Shown here: in pieces, positions 54,101 through 63,936 of the stretch
Numbering within the stretch: position 1 is the first letter of the stretch
Layout of the letters: the number at the start of each line of letters is the position of its first letter
Source of the DNA: Macrothele yani
Lineage: Eukaryota; Arthropoda; Arachnida; Araneae; Macrothelidae
Length of the DNA stretch: 64,000 nucleotides
Assembly (NCBI GenBank): GCA_039090855.1
Contig: CM077022.1
Coordinates: 70,890,971 to 70,954,970, forward strand
Direction: 5' to 3'
Made by a program: the position numbers and the translations under genes
Notes under the pieces: generated by a model
Told to the model about the DNA's origin: nothing
The model's input: only the letters and a program-made list of their open reading frames with translations
Databases searched by the model: none

Positions 54101-55138
54101 TCCCTCCCTCTCTTCTCCTCTCCTCCTCCTCTCGTGACATCTACGACTCTATTCTTTCATCTATCATTTCTCAATTTCCTCATCTTGCTTCCCACTCAGG
54201 TCTTTCCTTTGTTCCTTCTGCTTCTCTCCCATTTCCTCTTTTCTTGCTTACTTCTGGCTCAGCTCATCCCATTTCTTCTCTCTCGGTGTCAGCTCTTTAT
54301 CGGTTCTTCTCTATGTCCCATTCTTCTCCTCCTCTCCCCATTCCTGATGTTCCCCTGCTGCCACTGCTACGGTGTGGTCAGCCGCCCTGTCTCCTCTTTC
54401 TGCTCCTCTAGAAATTAATACCCATTGGCTTTTCCTCCATCGCCGCCTTCCTGTTCCCTCCGTTCTTTTCCGAATGTCTCTTCTCGATTCCCTCTTTGCC
54501 CTTTCTGTGCTCGGGAGGCTGATGTCTCCCATGTCTATCAACACTGTGTTATATTACTCCCAATGCTGAACTTGGCATTTACTATCGCCCAATGTTCCAT
54601 TACAGCAGATCTTACATTTGATGCATATCGGACTCTTCTGCTACAGAACTATCCCCCAGTCAAGCTCCCATCAGTCTGTGCCTATATTTTTATTTTAGCG
54701 AAGCATGTAATCTACGTGTTTCATCAACGCTGCAGATATTTGACTACTCCTCTGACTGTGCATGAAGCTTCTACGGCATTATTATGCCATTTCCGCGACC
54801 GTCTGACATCTCGACTTCGGCTAGAGTATTCTGTTGCAGTTACTCAGCGTCAGGGAGAGCCAGTTCCTTGCCACCTGGTCACCGGCTGCCTCATGGTTTA
54901 CCAGCTTGCCAGCGTCATTGTACCTGACGGTCGGCAGATTTGGTATTTGACCTTTTTGAATCAGAAATGCATATGTAAATATCAACAATCTGTTTTCAAG
55001 ATCTTTGCACAGCTTGGAAATTTACCGCATGGGTCTTTTTATAAAGGGCTGTACGTGTTTACACAGCAAATTGTTTTTTGTGACACTCATCTTGTATTTT
55101 TTTTTCTTACATTGACGTTCAAGTTAGTTCGTCTTTAG
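51113..55138 (+). pseudogene. Tx1-type LINE ORF2 (endonuclease, reverse transcriptase), broken
   Basis: ORF2 text begins just inside the end of ORF1 with KVFKIVSLNCRGFASPFSNA, the start of the AP-type endonuclease, and continues LLLLQETN. After a frameshift, HVLIGGDFNCTLNPTLDR and SSDHCAIVLI (51506-51840) supply the other endonuclease motifs. The reverse transcriptase starts RAAPGPDGLTFLFY. It continues in shifted frames LGNWRPISLLNLDYKLYTKL, SLDQQSAFDN and RRGVRQGCPLSGQLF, with the catalytic VAYADDVTI near 53200. The C-terminal CCHC is CPFCAREADVSHVYQHC near 54500. At least five frameshifts occur, so it is inactive. The C-terminal end of the frame (55138) is uncertain. Confidence 0.84.
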
Positions 55139-55224
55139 TTTACATTTTGAGTATAAATATTGCAGTTAGTCATTAGCATAGTGCTGTATAAACATAGAAA
55201 TTGTTTCTGCAGTGTAGTTTTTTG

Positions 55225-56230
55225 TAATTTTGTTCTATTTTGTTTCCCGAACATGTTTGCACTGTGCTGTATAATTGTACATAGTTTTAAAAATATTGCG
55301 GAACAAGTAATCCATCTTATTTGCATCAGGATGTCCAAGTTTAGTTATTTCCTGTTATTAAACATTCCAATGATTTGTCTGATAATCAGTTTTTTAAATT
55401 GCATAGTACTGTACATCCTTGTAAATATGTTGTGTTAAAACTCACTGTCATATCGTACCTTCTTTCGAGAGACATGTTGACTAATGATTCTTACTGTATT
55501 TATTTTTGCACAAGTTAGTCAATTGCATGGTGTTGTACTCATGAGTAATATATTTTGAAAAACATTTTACCTATTTTGTTCTTTTGTGTGAGGTGATGCT
55601 TGGTACTATCATTCTTCTATTACTACATATGGATAGTGAGAATATGTTAAAGCTTTATTCATCGTGTGTTTTCTTATTATACTTACATTTTCTATCTGGT
55701 CAACAGAATAGTGTTACATTTCTGTATATGGTCCGATTTTGATTTGTAACATGTTGACACTGTGCTGTATATCTGTACATTGTTTCTGAATATTGCCGAA
55801 CAGGTAATATATTATATTTACACCAGGAAGTCCTAGTTTGTTCTTCTCCTGATATTCATCATTTCATTGATTTGTCTTATGATCAGTTTGTCAATTGCTT
55901 TGTACTGTACATTCTTGTAACTATGATGTGTTACACCTTACTGTCTTTTTTTTTTTTTTTTTTTTTTTTTTCAAGAGAAATGTTGTCTCCTGAAGCTCTC
56001 AATATTTTCTTGAACAAGTTTGTTAATCGCACAGCAATGCACTTATGAGCAATAAGTTTTTTTTGTTAAAATCCTTCCTAAATGCCCAGACATGCTTGTC
56101 GCTGTTCATTTATCACGAGCTGTAATTTTGCTCCATTTTTCAACTTGTGCACTATGCTGTATATTTTTATATAGGTTTTAGTGGTTTAACGATCTTTGAT
56201 CGTATTTTATTTGTATTTAGACGTCCTTAT
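55225..56230 (+). repeat. Tandemly repeated 3' untranslated region of the LINE
   Basis: Related texts recur in the same order at spacings of about 500 and 390 bases: GCACTGTGCTGTATAATTG (55258), ACACTGTGCTGTATATCTG (55757) and GCACTATGCTGTATATTTT (56148). Each is followed by ACATAGTTTT-type, GGAACAAGTAAT-type and CAATTGCATAGTACTGTAC-type blocks. The middle unit holds a T run (55948-55972). Confidence 0.75.
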
Positions 56231-57436
56231 TAGTTCGTCTCCTGATTTCTACCTTGAATAAAGATATTTTGAAACCACCTTTGGCCTTAATGCATGCACT
56301 GACCCTTCGAGACATGCTTTCGACAAGGTTTCGGAACACAGCGATAGGTATGCGTTTCCATTCAGTACATAATGCTGCCGCTAACTGTTGCTTAGTAGTA
56401 GGCCTTGGTTCTAAACTTCTTATGCGGCGTTCTAATTCATCCCATAGGTGCTCTATGGGATTAAGATCAGGGCTTTGTGTTGGCCAGTCCACACACGATA
56501 CAGAATTATCGTCAAACCGTAACAGTCCTTGCTTTATGGCTCAGTGCATTATCCTGCTGGTACCAACAAGGCTCGGTTCCATAGTATTGCCACAGAGCTG
56601 GTGGGGCATAATTGTCCAGAATATCGAGGTAGACGTGCTGGTTAACAGATTTGTCCACGATAACCAATGGGCCAGGACCATACCACGAAAACCACCCCCA
56701 CACGAGTACACTGCCAGTTTCAAACTTGGCCGTAGGAACTGTGGTAAATAGCGTTCCCTCATCTGCCGCCAAACCACACACCGCCATCAGACTGATGGAT
56801 CATGTATCTGGATTCATCAGTCCAAAGGACCTGTTTCCATTGATCTACGGTTCACGATAAATGTTCTTTACACCATGCTAAACGACGAGTAGCATTCCGA
56901 GAGGAGATGAAAGGCTTACGAGCAGCCGCACGACCACGGTAACCTATGGAATGAAGTTATCTGCGAATGGTGCGTGTACATACCGAGGTTCCAGCATTTT
57001 TACTCACCTATACACTGAGGTGTCTTGTGGAGTACAACGTCGATTAGCTGTAACGACTCTCCTGAGGCTTCGACGTCCTCTATCACTGATTTTCTTTGGT
57101 CTGCCGGTACGTTTTGCTGCTTCAGGCACGCCATGTGTCTTCCACTTATTAGGTACATCCAAAACAGTTGACTTGGGTATGTTCAAACGCCTCTCAGTTT
57201 TCCTTATGGACAACCCACTAATATAACACCCAACAATCTTTCCTTTCTCAAAGTCAGTTCAGCGACATTTTCACCACTCAACCTCAGAGTGCGATATGAT
57301 CGCGATCAGCTGCAGGCTTGTTTTTATACCGTTTGCAGCAGTACCGCGCATCTTAACAACGCAGCGGATCCGTTCATTTGCTTTTGAAGGGGTGTCCGGT
57401 GACTTTTGTCAATTTAGTGTACATACATTTGTATTA

Positions 57437-58641
57437 TCAAAAGTATTCGGACACTACCAAATATTTGTATAACTCCAAAGAACGCTTGCGCAGGATGGTG
57501 CGCTGTGAGTGGGTAGATACGTATATAAAGCTGATACGTTCTGTCGTGTTATCAGTAACTTTGAAGCGGATATGCCGCGTAGACTTGAACTTTCCGAGGG
57601 CGAGCGTAGGCTGGTCATAGGATGTCAGTTGAGTAACTCGTCCATACGGAGCATTGCAGCTAAACTGAACATACTAGAATCGATTGTAAGTGATATCGTG
57701 AAGAGATGGAAGCAGGTCGGTGCAACTACAGCAAAAAGAAGCTTTCAGGAAGGATACACAAGCTGACTGAACGTCACAAAAGAGGCACGGTAAGAAACGT
57801 TAAGAAATCCCGTTCTTCCTCTGCCGTTTCCGTTGCTGCTGAAGTAGAAAATGCTTGTAATGGCTCGGTTTGTACCATAATTATCCACAGAGAGTTTCAC
57901 AGTGTGGGTTATTACGGTAGAGTACCGGCACACAAACCACACATCACTACCGTGAATACGAAGCGCCGTTTGGTGAAGAGTGTCTCCCGTCGTTCCTGGA
58001 CTGAGGGCAACTGGAAAGCCATTCTTTGGAATGATTAGTTAAGCTTTTCACTCTCCCAATATAATAGGCCTATTTGGATTTGGCGAGAGCCCGGCGAACG
58101 ATATTCGTCGCACCGTGTTCTTCCAACTGTTAAGTTCGGCGGAGACTCCGCCGTGGTACGGAGTTGTGTTTCGTAGATAGGACTCGGCGCATTGGTTATT
58201 ACACCACAATACATGAAATTTGAAGTGTACCTCGATTTTCTGGATAATTCTGCCCTACAAATAATGTAGCAGTATTATGGAAATGACCATTTTCCATTCC
58301 AACACGATCGAGCTCCCTTCGACACTGCAGGACTGGTTTCTTGAAAATGAAGTGGAATTATTAGACTGGCCTGCTCAGAGTCCTGATCTAAATCCCATGA
58401 AATACCTCTGGGATGAACTGATACGAAATCCCCCACAACGACCGTCTTCGCTCTCCACTCTGGCACCAGCTTTGCTGGCAGAATTGCGAGCCATTCCTGT
58501 CGAGACCTGCCGGAAATTATTTAATAATATGCCTCGACGTGTTGCTGCTCTCATACAAGCAAGAGGTGGACTGACTTAACTACTATTTGTGATAATAAAG
58601 TCATTTGTCCTAAAACATTGTAGTGTCCGAACACTTTTGAG
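57437..58641 (+). mobile_element. Tc1-like transposon
   Basis: Inverted ends CAAAAGTATTCGGACACTAC (57438) and the reverse of CAAAAGTGTTCGGACACTAC lie just inside the element edges, and the size is 1.2 kb. It begins only about 15 bases after the end of the previous Tc1. A truncated sister copy is at 28556-29676. Confidence 0.87.
57572..58579 (+). pseudogene. Tc1-like transposase (catalytic Glu lost)
   Basis: The start is MPRRLELSEGERRLVIGCQL, with the helix-turn-helix SIRSIAAKLNILESIVSDIV. A frameshift near 57740 leads to KLTERHKRGTVRNVKKSRSS and NGSVCTIIIHREFHSVGYYG (to 58038). The first catalytic motif is damaged (ILWND then stop, in place of WSDESRF). PTVKFGGDSAVV and FQHDRAPFD follow. The last motif reads PDLNPMKYLWDEL, so Glu is replaced by Lys. 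The C-terminus is NNMPRRVAALIQARGGLT. The gene is clearly dead. Confidence 0.85.
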
Positions 58642-58999
58642 TTCAGCCTAGATACGACGAAGAGAGACGAAGCTGAAAGTTGTTGTGTGCGCGAGTAAAA
58701 GGAAGTGTGCCGTAAAGACGATGTTTGGTTGCGTTTCAACGATGCTTGTACACTGCTGGACAATTGCTAAGGACGGATCATAAACGGCTATATAGCGCAT
58801 AAAAAAGTAAGTGTGGTTGGATGCCAAGTGAAATAAAATAATGTCAGAATGCCAGGACATTACAAGAAAGACAATTTATTGTGCTCTGAAATCCAGAAAG
58901 CTTTGGAACGTGTTCAAGGGACAAACAGGTCATTTTGTGCAGAATACGTAAACGTGAAAAAAATGCAATTACCGTCCGCAGGCTTTCCGGCGTAAGATG

Positions 59000-59965
59000 T
59001 CAATACGGGATATGGCCTCCATGGAGGGCGATGCAAGATTCCACACGTCGTGTCATGCTGTGCAGAACATTATCAAGCAGCTGTTGGGGTAATTTATCCC
59101 ATTCCTCTGTCAGTGCACGGATGAGGGTGTCCTTGTTTATTGGAGGGCATTGGCGACCAGCAAGACTCCTCCCCAAAGCATCCCACACATTTTCAATGTG
59201 ATTCAGATCTGGAGAACGTGCTGGCCATACGAGGCGTTGAATATCCTTGCTCTCAAGACACTCCTGGACAGCGACTGTTCGATGACATGTTGCGTTGCCG
59301 TCCATGAAAATGAATCTATCATCGACAGCACCACGGAACATGCAAACATGAGGTAGCAGAACATCATTAATGTATCGTTGGCCAGTCATAGTCCCAATTG
59401 GAAGCACATAGAGGGACGTACGGCCGTTGATCATGATGCCAGCCCATACCATGACACTAAATGTCGGATGTCGGTCTCTTTCCTGTATGTTTGCTTGACA
59501 ATATGCAGTACCACTATCATGCCAGATCAGTTGTCGTCGACAATCAGACGATAGACTGTATCTACTCTCATCTGAGAAGAGGACAGCAGACCAGTCGTTA
59601 TCAGTCCAATTGCGATGTTGATGGCACCATTGCAAACGGGCGGTACGGTGACGTCTGGACAATGGGATGCACACAACAGGACGGCGGGCGTATAGTCCTC
59701 CTTCATGCAAACGTCTGGCGACAGTTTTTCGGGAGATCCGCTTGCCAGTAGCAGCCATAAACTGATTTGCTACCTCACTAGCTGTGCTGCGCCGGTGTCT
59801 TTTTGTTGATAGCACTATGTACCGATCTTCTGCAGGTGTCGTACTGCGAACACGACCTCCCCCGTGACGTTTGCTACACTCTCCATTTGTTTGAAATGAT
59901 TTCCAAAGCCTTGAAACAACACTGTGGCTATAGGTGGTGTCATCTAGGTGATGTCGGGAAGACAT
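59000..59965 (-). CDS. Tc1-like transposase, open frame but catalytically dead
   Basis: This is the longest uninterrupted transposase frame in the window (321 codons from MSSRHHLDD at 59965). An upstream open extension to 60187 is SINE sequence, so I reject that start. The N-terminal helix-turn-helix is shortened: RHHLDDTTYSHSVVSRLW lacks about 20 residues present in relatives. The second DNA-binding part (RSTASEVANQFMAATGKRIS), FSDESRYSLSSD with the first Asp, and PDLNHIENVWDALGRSLAGR with the Glu are present. The second motif reads FMDGNATCHRT. The residue at the catalytic Asp position, 34 residues before the Glu, is Gly. I infer it cannot cut DNA, though it might still bind element ends. 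Confidence 0.8.
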   Translation of the reverse strand: MSSRHHLDDTTYSHSVVSRLWKSFQTNGECSKRHGGGRVRSTTPAEDRYIVLSTKRHRRSTASEVANQFMAATGKRISRKTVARRLHEGGLYARRPVVCIPLSRRHRTARLQWCHQHRNWTDNDWSAVLFSDESRYSLSSDCRRQLIWHDSGTAYCQANIQERDRHPTFSVMVWAGIMINGRTSLYVLPIGTMTGQRYINDVLLPHVCMFRGAVDDRFIFMDGNATCHRTVAVQECLESKDIQRLVWPARSPDLNHIENVWDALGRSLAGRQCPPINKDTLIRALTEEWDKLPQQLLDNVLHSMTRRVESCIALHGGHIPY

Positions 59966-60001
59966 ACTGAAAATTGTAAGTTCGTCAATTGATTCTTTCC
60001 A

Positions 60002-60221
60002 GCAGCCCCGGTGGCGCAGTGGTCTAAGGCGTTGGCCTCTGATCATTCGTCTGAAGGGGTCCGGGTTCGAATCCCGGTGAGGCATGGATGTTGTGTTTGT
60101 CTTACGGCACTGGCTCTCTCCCTTCCCTGGAACCAGTGACTCTAAATTAGGGACGGGCGACTGCTTATAGCCCATTGAGTTGCTCACGGTGCTCGTTAAA
60201 CCTCAAAAAAAAAAAAAAAAA
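60002..60221 (+). repeat. tRNA-derived SINE, family 1, full length
   Basis: An exact 10-bp target duplication ATTCTTTCCA (59992-60001 and 60222-60231) flanks the unit. The head has A box GTGGCGCAGTGG and B box GGTTCGAATCC, the body is shared with the copies at 3691 and 6134, and the end is a poly(A) of 18. It is probably recent. Confidence 0.92.
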
Positions 60222-60590
60222 ATTCTTTCCATTTCAACTTTGCGTTTGAACAACAACGGTCAATACGCATCAAATCCTTTATATCTCTTATCAGCGCTAT
60301 GACGTCACGAACAAGTTCGGCAATCCAAAATTTGCATACGCACAACACGTCTTACCGTATCCCGCACTTATGCTAATTTCCACATTTTCCTGCCTTCCAT
60401 TTTATGGTTGCTATCGTTGCTATTGTCATCCGTCCGTAGCAATTGTCCGGCAGTGTATTACTGTTTGTCCATTACATGTTATTTTAGTTGTTACAAAAGA
60501 AGTTAGTCCTGCTTCATGATTCAGAACCGCTCCCCTCTCCAGTGAACCCACGAACGCCTATCCTACAATTATGGTGCCAGAAGTCGAGAT

Positions 60591-61545
60591 GTGATTGGAA
60601 AATGGCGGTCCGTTGTTTGTAATATTTTGGGATTGGATTACGAAGGAACTCCCGAAGAAATAGCAATTAGAATTCTGAGGAGCTTAGTAAATTTGAAATT
60701 GCTGACGGAAAATCCTGAATCTGATGAGAGTGAGTGCGAAGTTGTTGAAAACCACGTGGAATTCCAAAAAGCTAATGTTAAGGGGAGTGGTGAGCTTCTA
60801 ATTAAATCGGGATTAGGATCGGATACTTTTTCTAAATTTGGAAGTATAATGGTGACTCAAATCTTTCAATTGGCAAGTGGATAGTCGACTTTGAAGAAAT
60901 TGCAAACCTATGCGAATGGAATGACTTTCAAAGGTTGATATTTGCCAAAAGATCTTTGACAGGCATAGCAAAATTATTTGTTCAGGGTGAATCAGGCTAA
61001 TTACGTGGGAGAAATTAAAATTTGCGTTGAGAGAAGAATTTGCTCCTAGATGTGATAGCGCTCAACTTCACAAAATGTTATCGGGACGTCGACTACACAG
61101 TCATGAGTCGTTGCAAGAAAATTTTCTTGTAATGAAAGAGATTGCGAGTAGAGGTGAACCTTAAGCCTTAATGGAATATGTTATCGATAGAAATTCAGAT
61201 AGAGCTGAGAAGAAAACAATTTTATTTGGAGCAAAAGATTTAAGGGAATTTAGAGAGAAATTATTAATGAGAAAATTCGCTCTACTTCACAGGAGCCCGA
61301 AATCAAAAAGAATACAGCCACAAAGCAAAAGGAAAACCGGCCTGAGAGTAAATATCTGCAGCAGAGTAAAACTGTAAATGCACAGTCGAAGAGAAGCTCT
61401 AATATTTGCTGTTTTAATTGTGGTGAAAGAAATCACCTGTCGAGAAATCGTACTTCGAAAAATAAAGGAATTAGGTGTTTTGCCTGTAATACGTATGGTG
61501 ACTACAAATCCCCTAGTTGCCCGTTGAGAAGAAATTCTGAGAGCA
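60591..61545 (+). pseudogene. gypsy gag region, broken
   Basis: Text starts near the primer site (GKWRSVVCNILGLDYEGTPE, EEIAIRILRSLVNLKLLTEN). It continues over several frames with AREEFAPRCD-like text and ends with two zinc-knuckle-like blocks: CCFNCGERNHLSRN with a missing last Cys, and CFACNTYGDYKSPSC with the His position changed to Lys. No ATG start is clear, since the first open codon is GTG. Stops and frameshifts are frequent. Confidence 0.65.
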
Positions 61546-61599
61546 TTGCTATACTCGATAATTGCTCTCCAAAGCTTGAAAGTAGAGTAATCGAAGCGA

Positions 61600-61862
61600 C
61601 GCCGTACACTCCGACGTCACAAGTGAATGTCAAACCCTTTGGTTTTGGCATAGTAGCACTCCTCGATACCGGAAGTGAAGTAAATGTCATTCGTGAAGGT
61701 GTTTATTGTAAGATTGGAAGTCCTCCGCTACAAAATCGTATCGTCCCTCTTTCAGGAATTGGAGATTACAAAGTTGTTACGTTTGGTTCTTTTGTGTGCT
61801 GGATACGTATCAACAGTAATTCGTTTGAGTTATTTTTCATGTGGTGCCTAGAAGTGCTTTGA
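61600..61862 (+). pseudogene. gypsy aspartic protease
   Basis: The active-site text VALLDTGSEVNVIREGVY is intact, with the catalytic Asp in DTGS. It is followed by a flap-like LSGIGDYKVVTFGSFVCW segment. The frame ends at 61860 through a frameshift. Confidence 0.72.
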
Positions 61863-61960
61863 GAATGGAAATGGTGATCGGAACCGAAATACTTCAAGCT
61901 GCAATTCGTATTAGTAGAGAGGGTATAGAGATATAAAGTGCGAATGGCGGAAATTTCTTA

Positions 61961-62560
61961 TTGCACATCGCTGATGTTGCAGACCAACCACACGATTTGA
62001 TTGAAACTACTGAATACATTGAGGATAAGCAGACACGTGAATCGATATCTGAACTTGTTACGGAATATAGACGGAATAAGACCAAAGAAACCGACATTAA
62101 AATGAAAATTATTTTGAGTGATGAGATACCGGTATACCAAAGGCCGAGACGTCTGTCCATACCCGAGAAGCAGGAAGTTGTAAATGAAACTCATGCTATT
62201 GAAACAGAAGTTTTTGCAAATGGAGCAAAAGTTGATACCACTTCCAAAAGGAAAAAAAGGAAGAAGAAGAACGTAGCAGTGGACGATAGTCTTCAAACTT
62301 CTGAATTAGGAACTTTAGAATATTCAGAACTCAGTGTTCTTGAAAGTGGAAAGAAGAAAAAGAAGAAGGAAGTTAAAATTGAAATTGACGAAGCTCTTGC
62401 TGTACAAGCCATAATTTTGAAGAAGAAGAAAAAGAAGGCTAAGAAAGAAAAAGGGGAGTTCAAGATTGTGACCGACTGTTCAGCGTTTCAAAAAACTATG
62501 GACAAAAAAGATCTAGTAACCAGAGTAGCACGATGGGCTCTATTTTTAGAGGAATTTTAG
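61961..62560 (+). pseudogene. gypsy RT start fused in frame to Lys-rich segment and RNase H end
   Basis: The open frame holds three parts. First is the start of the reverse transcriptase region (MKIILSDEIPVYQRPRRLSI, EKQEVVNE). Second is a segment of about 95 residues with Lys-rich blocks (SKRKKRKKKN, ESGKKKKKKEVKIEIDEALA, KKKKKKAKKEKG) that is not part of gypsy Pol. Third is the end of RNase H (EFKIVTDCSAFQKTMDKKDL), which continues past a stop at 62558 to HRPGEQMKHVDALSRYP. The whole catalytic part of the reverse transcriptase (YVDD region) is missing. The Lys-rich part may be a captured host exon or a microsatellite expansion; I cannot name it. Confidence 0.68.
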
Positions 62561-62590
62561 TATGAGATTGTACATCGACCGGGTGAACAA

Positions 62591-63335
62591 ATGAAGCATG
62601 TTGACGCACTGAGTAGATATCCCGTCCTAATTATATCTGATGCAGATATCATGCCAAGAATATCCGCCGCGCATTTGGAAAATGAGTATATTACCACTGT
62701 GAGAACGTTATTAGAGAATGAAGGTGTTGACGATTATTTTGTTAAGCACGATGTACTTTACAAATACAAAAATGGTCATGACTTAATTGCTGCTCTGAGG
62801 GCCATGCAATTAGAAGTCATCAAAAATGTACACGAAAAGAGTCATTTTTCGGTAGCGAAAACTGAGGAAATCGTTAAGCGAGAGTTTTTTATACCAGGTC
62901 TCCGTAAGCACATTGAATCTGTGATACGGAACTGTGTCAAATGCATCTTGTTAAACAAGAAATCGGGAAAGCAAGAAGTGTTTTTGAATCCTATTCCGAA
63001 GGACGAAGTAGCGTTAGGTACCTATCATGCCGACTTTATTAGTCTCCTCCCATCCACCAACAAAAACTGCAACCACATTTTTACTGTTGTCGACGCTTTT
63101 ACAAAGTTTACATGGTTGTACTCAGTAAAGTCTTCTACAGCCAAAGACTCATTGGACAAGTTGAAATTGCAGCAGAAATCCTTTGGAAACCCAACAAGTA
63201 TAATTACCGACAGAGGTACTGCTTTAGTATCAAAAGAGTTTAATGCTTATTGTCTTGAAGAGGGCATAGAGCATCTTCAAATCACTGCCGGTATTCCCCG
63301 TGGGAACGGCCAAGTCGAAAGAATCCATAAGACCC
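62591..63335 (+). pseudogene. gypsy integrase, interrupted by TRIM
   Basis: The RNase H/integrase linker (HVDALSRYPV) leads to the zinc-binding HEKSHFSVAKTEEIVKREFF with C-x2-C (CVKC). The core shows YHADFISLLP with the first Asp and IITDRGTALVSKEF with the second, and NGQVERIHK with the Glu. The frame is open up to the TRIM insertion at 63336 and resumes after it at 63937, where it runs to the window end. No stop other than that caused by the TRIM is seen in this part. Confidence 0.82.
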
Positions 63336-63936
63336 TGTGACGTACCTGACAGCAGGACGCACACGACATAAATGCAGATAGCAGTCAGAACGAACGTCCG
63401 CGTAGCTCAATTGGTAGAGTGACTTATTCCGGAATGAGGGGACCCGGGTTCGAACCCCGGCGTGGGCAAAAAGGACGGAGAAATTTACTTCGTTATAATG
63501 GAGCCCGAACTTTCCGGATGACCCGGTCGTTCAAAATCTCGCAATGGTGTGATGTTCTTTCCATAATGCGAGATAGGAAAAATAAGAGAATCCCTTCTCC
63601 AGCGCTTCGAAAAATAAATGTGTGTGACGTTGTATTCCACACACCAGATTGACTGGAAGTTCTCAAGTGCACGTTCTACAGCGGATGGCTGCCTGCAACG
63701 ATTCATGGTCACGGCTGACCCGTGGGCCATGCCCCCGGCCCTCTTTAGGGTGTGTGTGTGTGTGGGGGGGGAGATGTGACGTACCTGACAGCAGGACGCA
63801 CAAGACATAAAGGCAGATAGCAGTCAGAACGAACGTCCGCGTAGCTCAATTGGTAGAGTGACTTATTCCGGAATGAGCGGACCCGGGTTCGAGCCCCGGC
63901 GTGAACAAAAATGACGGACAAATTTACTTCGTTATA
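63336..63936 (+). mobile_element. TRIM copy 5, tRNA-like unit in each LTR
   Basis: The target duplication is ACCC (63332-63335 and 63937-63940). LTRs 63336-63497 and 63775-63936 are 162 bp each and highly similar. The primer-binding site has one mismatch (TGGAGCCCGAAC, 63499-63510). A (GT)n then G-rich purine tract ends at 63774. The tRNA-like units keep A box TAGCTCAATTGG and B box GGGTTCGAACCCC. The first interior stem-loop is damaged on one side (CCATAATGCGAG). Insertion into the gypsy integrase shows it moved after that element. Confidence 0.9.

Larger units (their letters stand above)
49122..56274 (+). mobile_element. Tx1/L1-group LINE, near full length
   Basis: The 7.15-kb insert is flanked by CCACCTTTGGCCTAA (49107-49121) and CCACCTTTGGCCTTAA (56275-56290), a target duplication with one extra T. 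It has a 5' untranslated region of about 210 bases, ORF1, an overlapping ORF2 with endonuclease and reverse transcriptase, and a long 3' untranslated region. It ends at GATATTTTGAAA without a long poly(A). The SLDQQSAFD-type reverse transcriptase motif and the C-terminal CCHC favour the Tx1 branch of the L1 group. Confidence 0.88.
49091..57273 (-). pseudogene. Tc1-like transposase, split near its last codons
   Basis: The frame begins near 57273 and is shifted at once. FEKGKIVGCYISGLSIRKTE is followed by KSTVLDVPNKWKTHG and GRPKKISDRGRRSLRRVV (57213-57004). The catalytic part has FETGSVLVWGWFSWYGPGPL, then WYQQDNALSHKA (56787-56512), and after a frameshift [20 protein letters not shown] (56492-56430), so the second Asp and the Glu are present. 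The C-terminus VESMSRRVSACIKAKGG is cut at 56275 by the LINE. The last few codons and the stop lie on the other side at 49121-49091. Confidence 0.85.
49024..57421 (-). mobile_element. Tc1-like transposon split by a Tx1-type LINE
   Basis: Inverted ends TACACTATATTGAAAAAGTC (49024) and the reverse of TACACTAAATTGACAAAAGT (to 57421) both continue into CACCGGACACC. Own sequence is 49024-49121 and 56275-57421, about 1.24 kb in total. The LINE between them is flanked by a 15-16-bp duplication of Tc1 sequence. Confidence 0.88.
58749..60457 (-). mobile_element. Tc1-like transposon with SINE insertion
   Basis: Inverted ends TACACTGCTGGACAATTGCT (58749) and the reverse of TACACTGCCGGACAATTGCT (to 60457) start in TA. 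A SINE (60002-60221) lies between the transposase start and the right end. The flanks on both sides may be the LTR of the gypsy element that follows. Confidence 0.9.

Noticed and set aside
59966..60187. A 74-residue N-terminal extension of the Tc1 transposase
   Set aside because: The extension is SINE sequence read backwards, so the start at 59965 is preferred.
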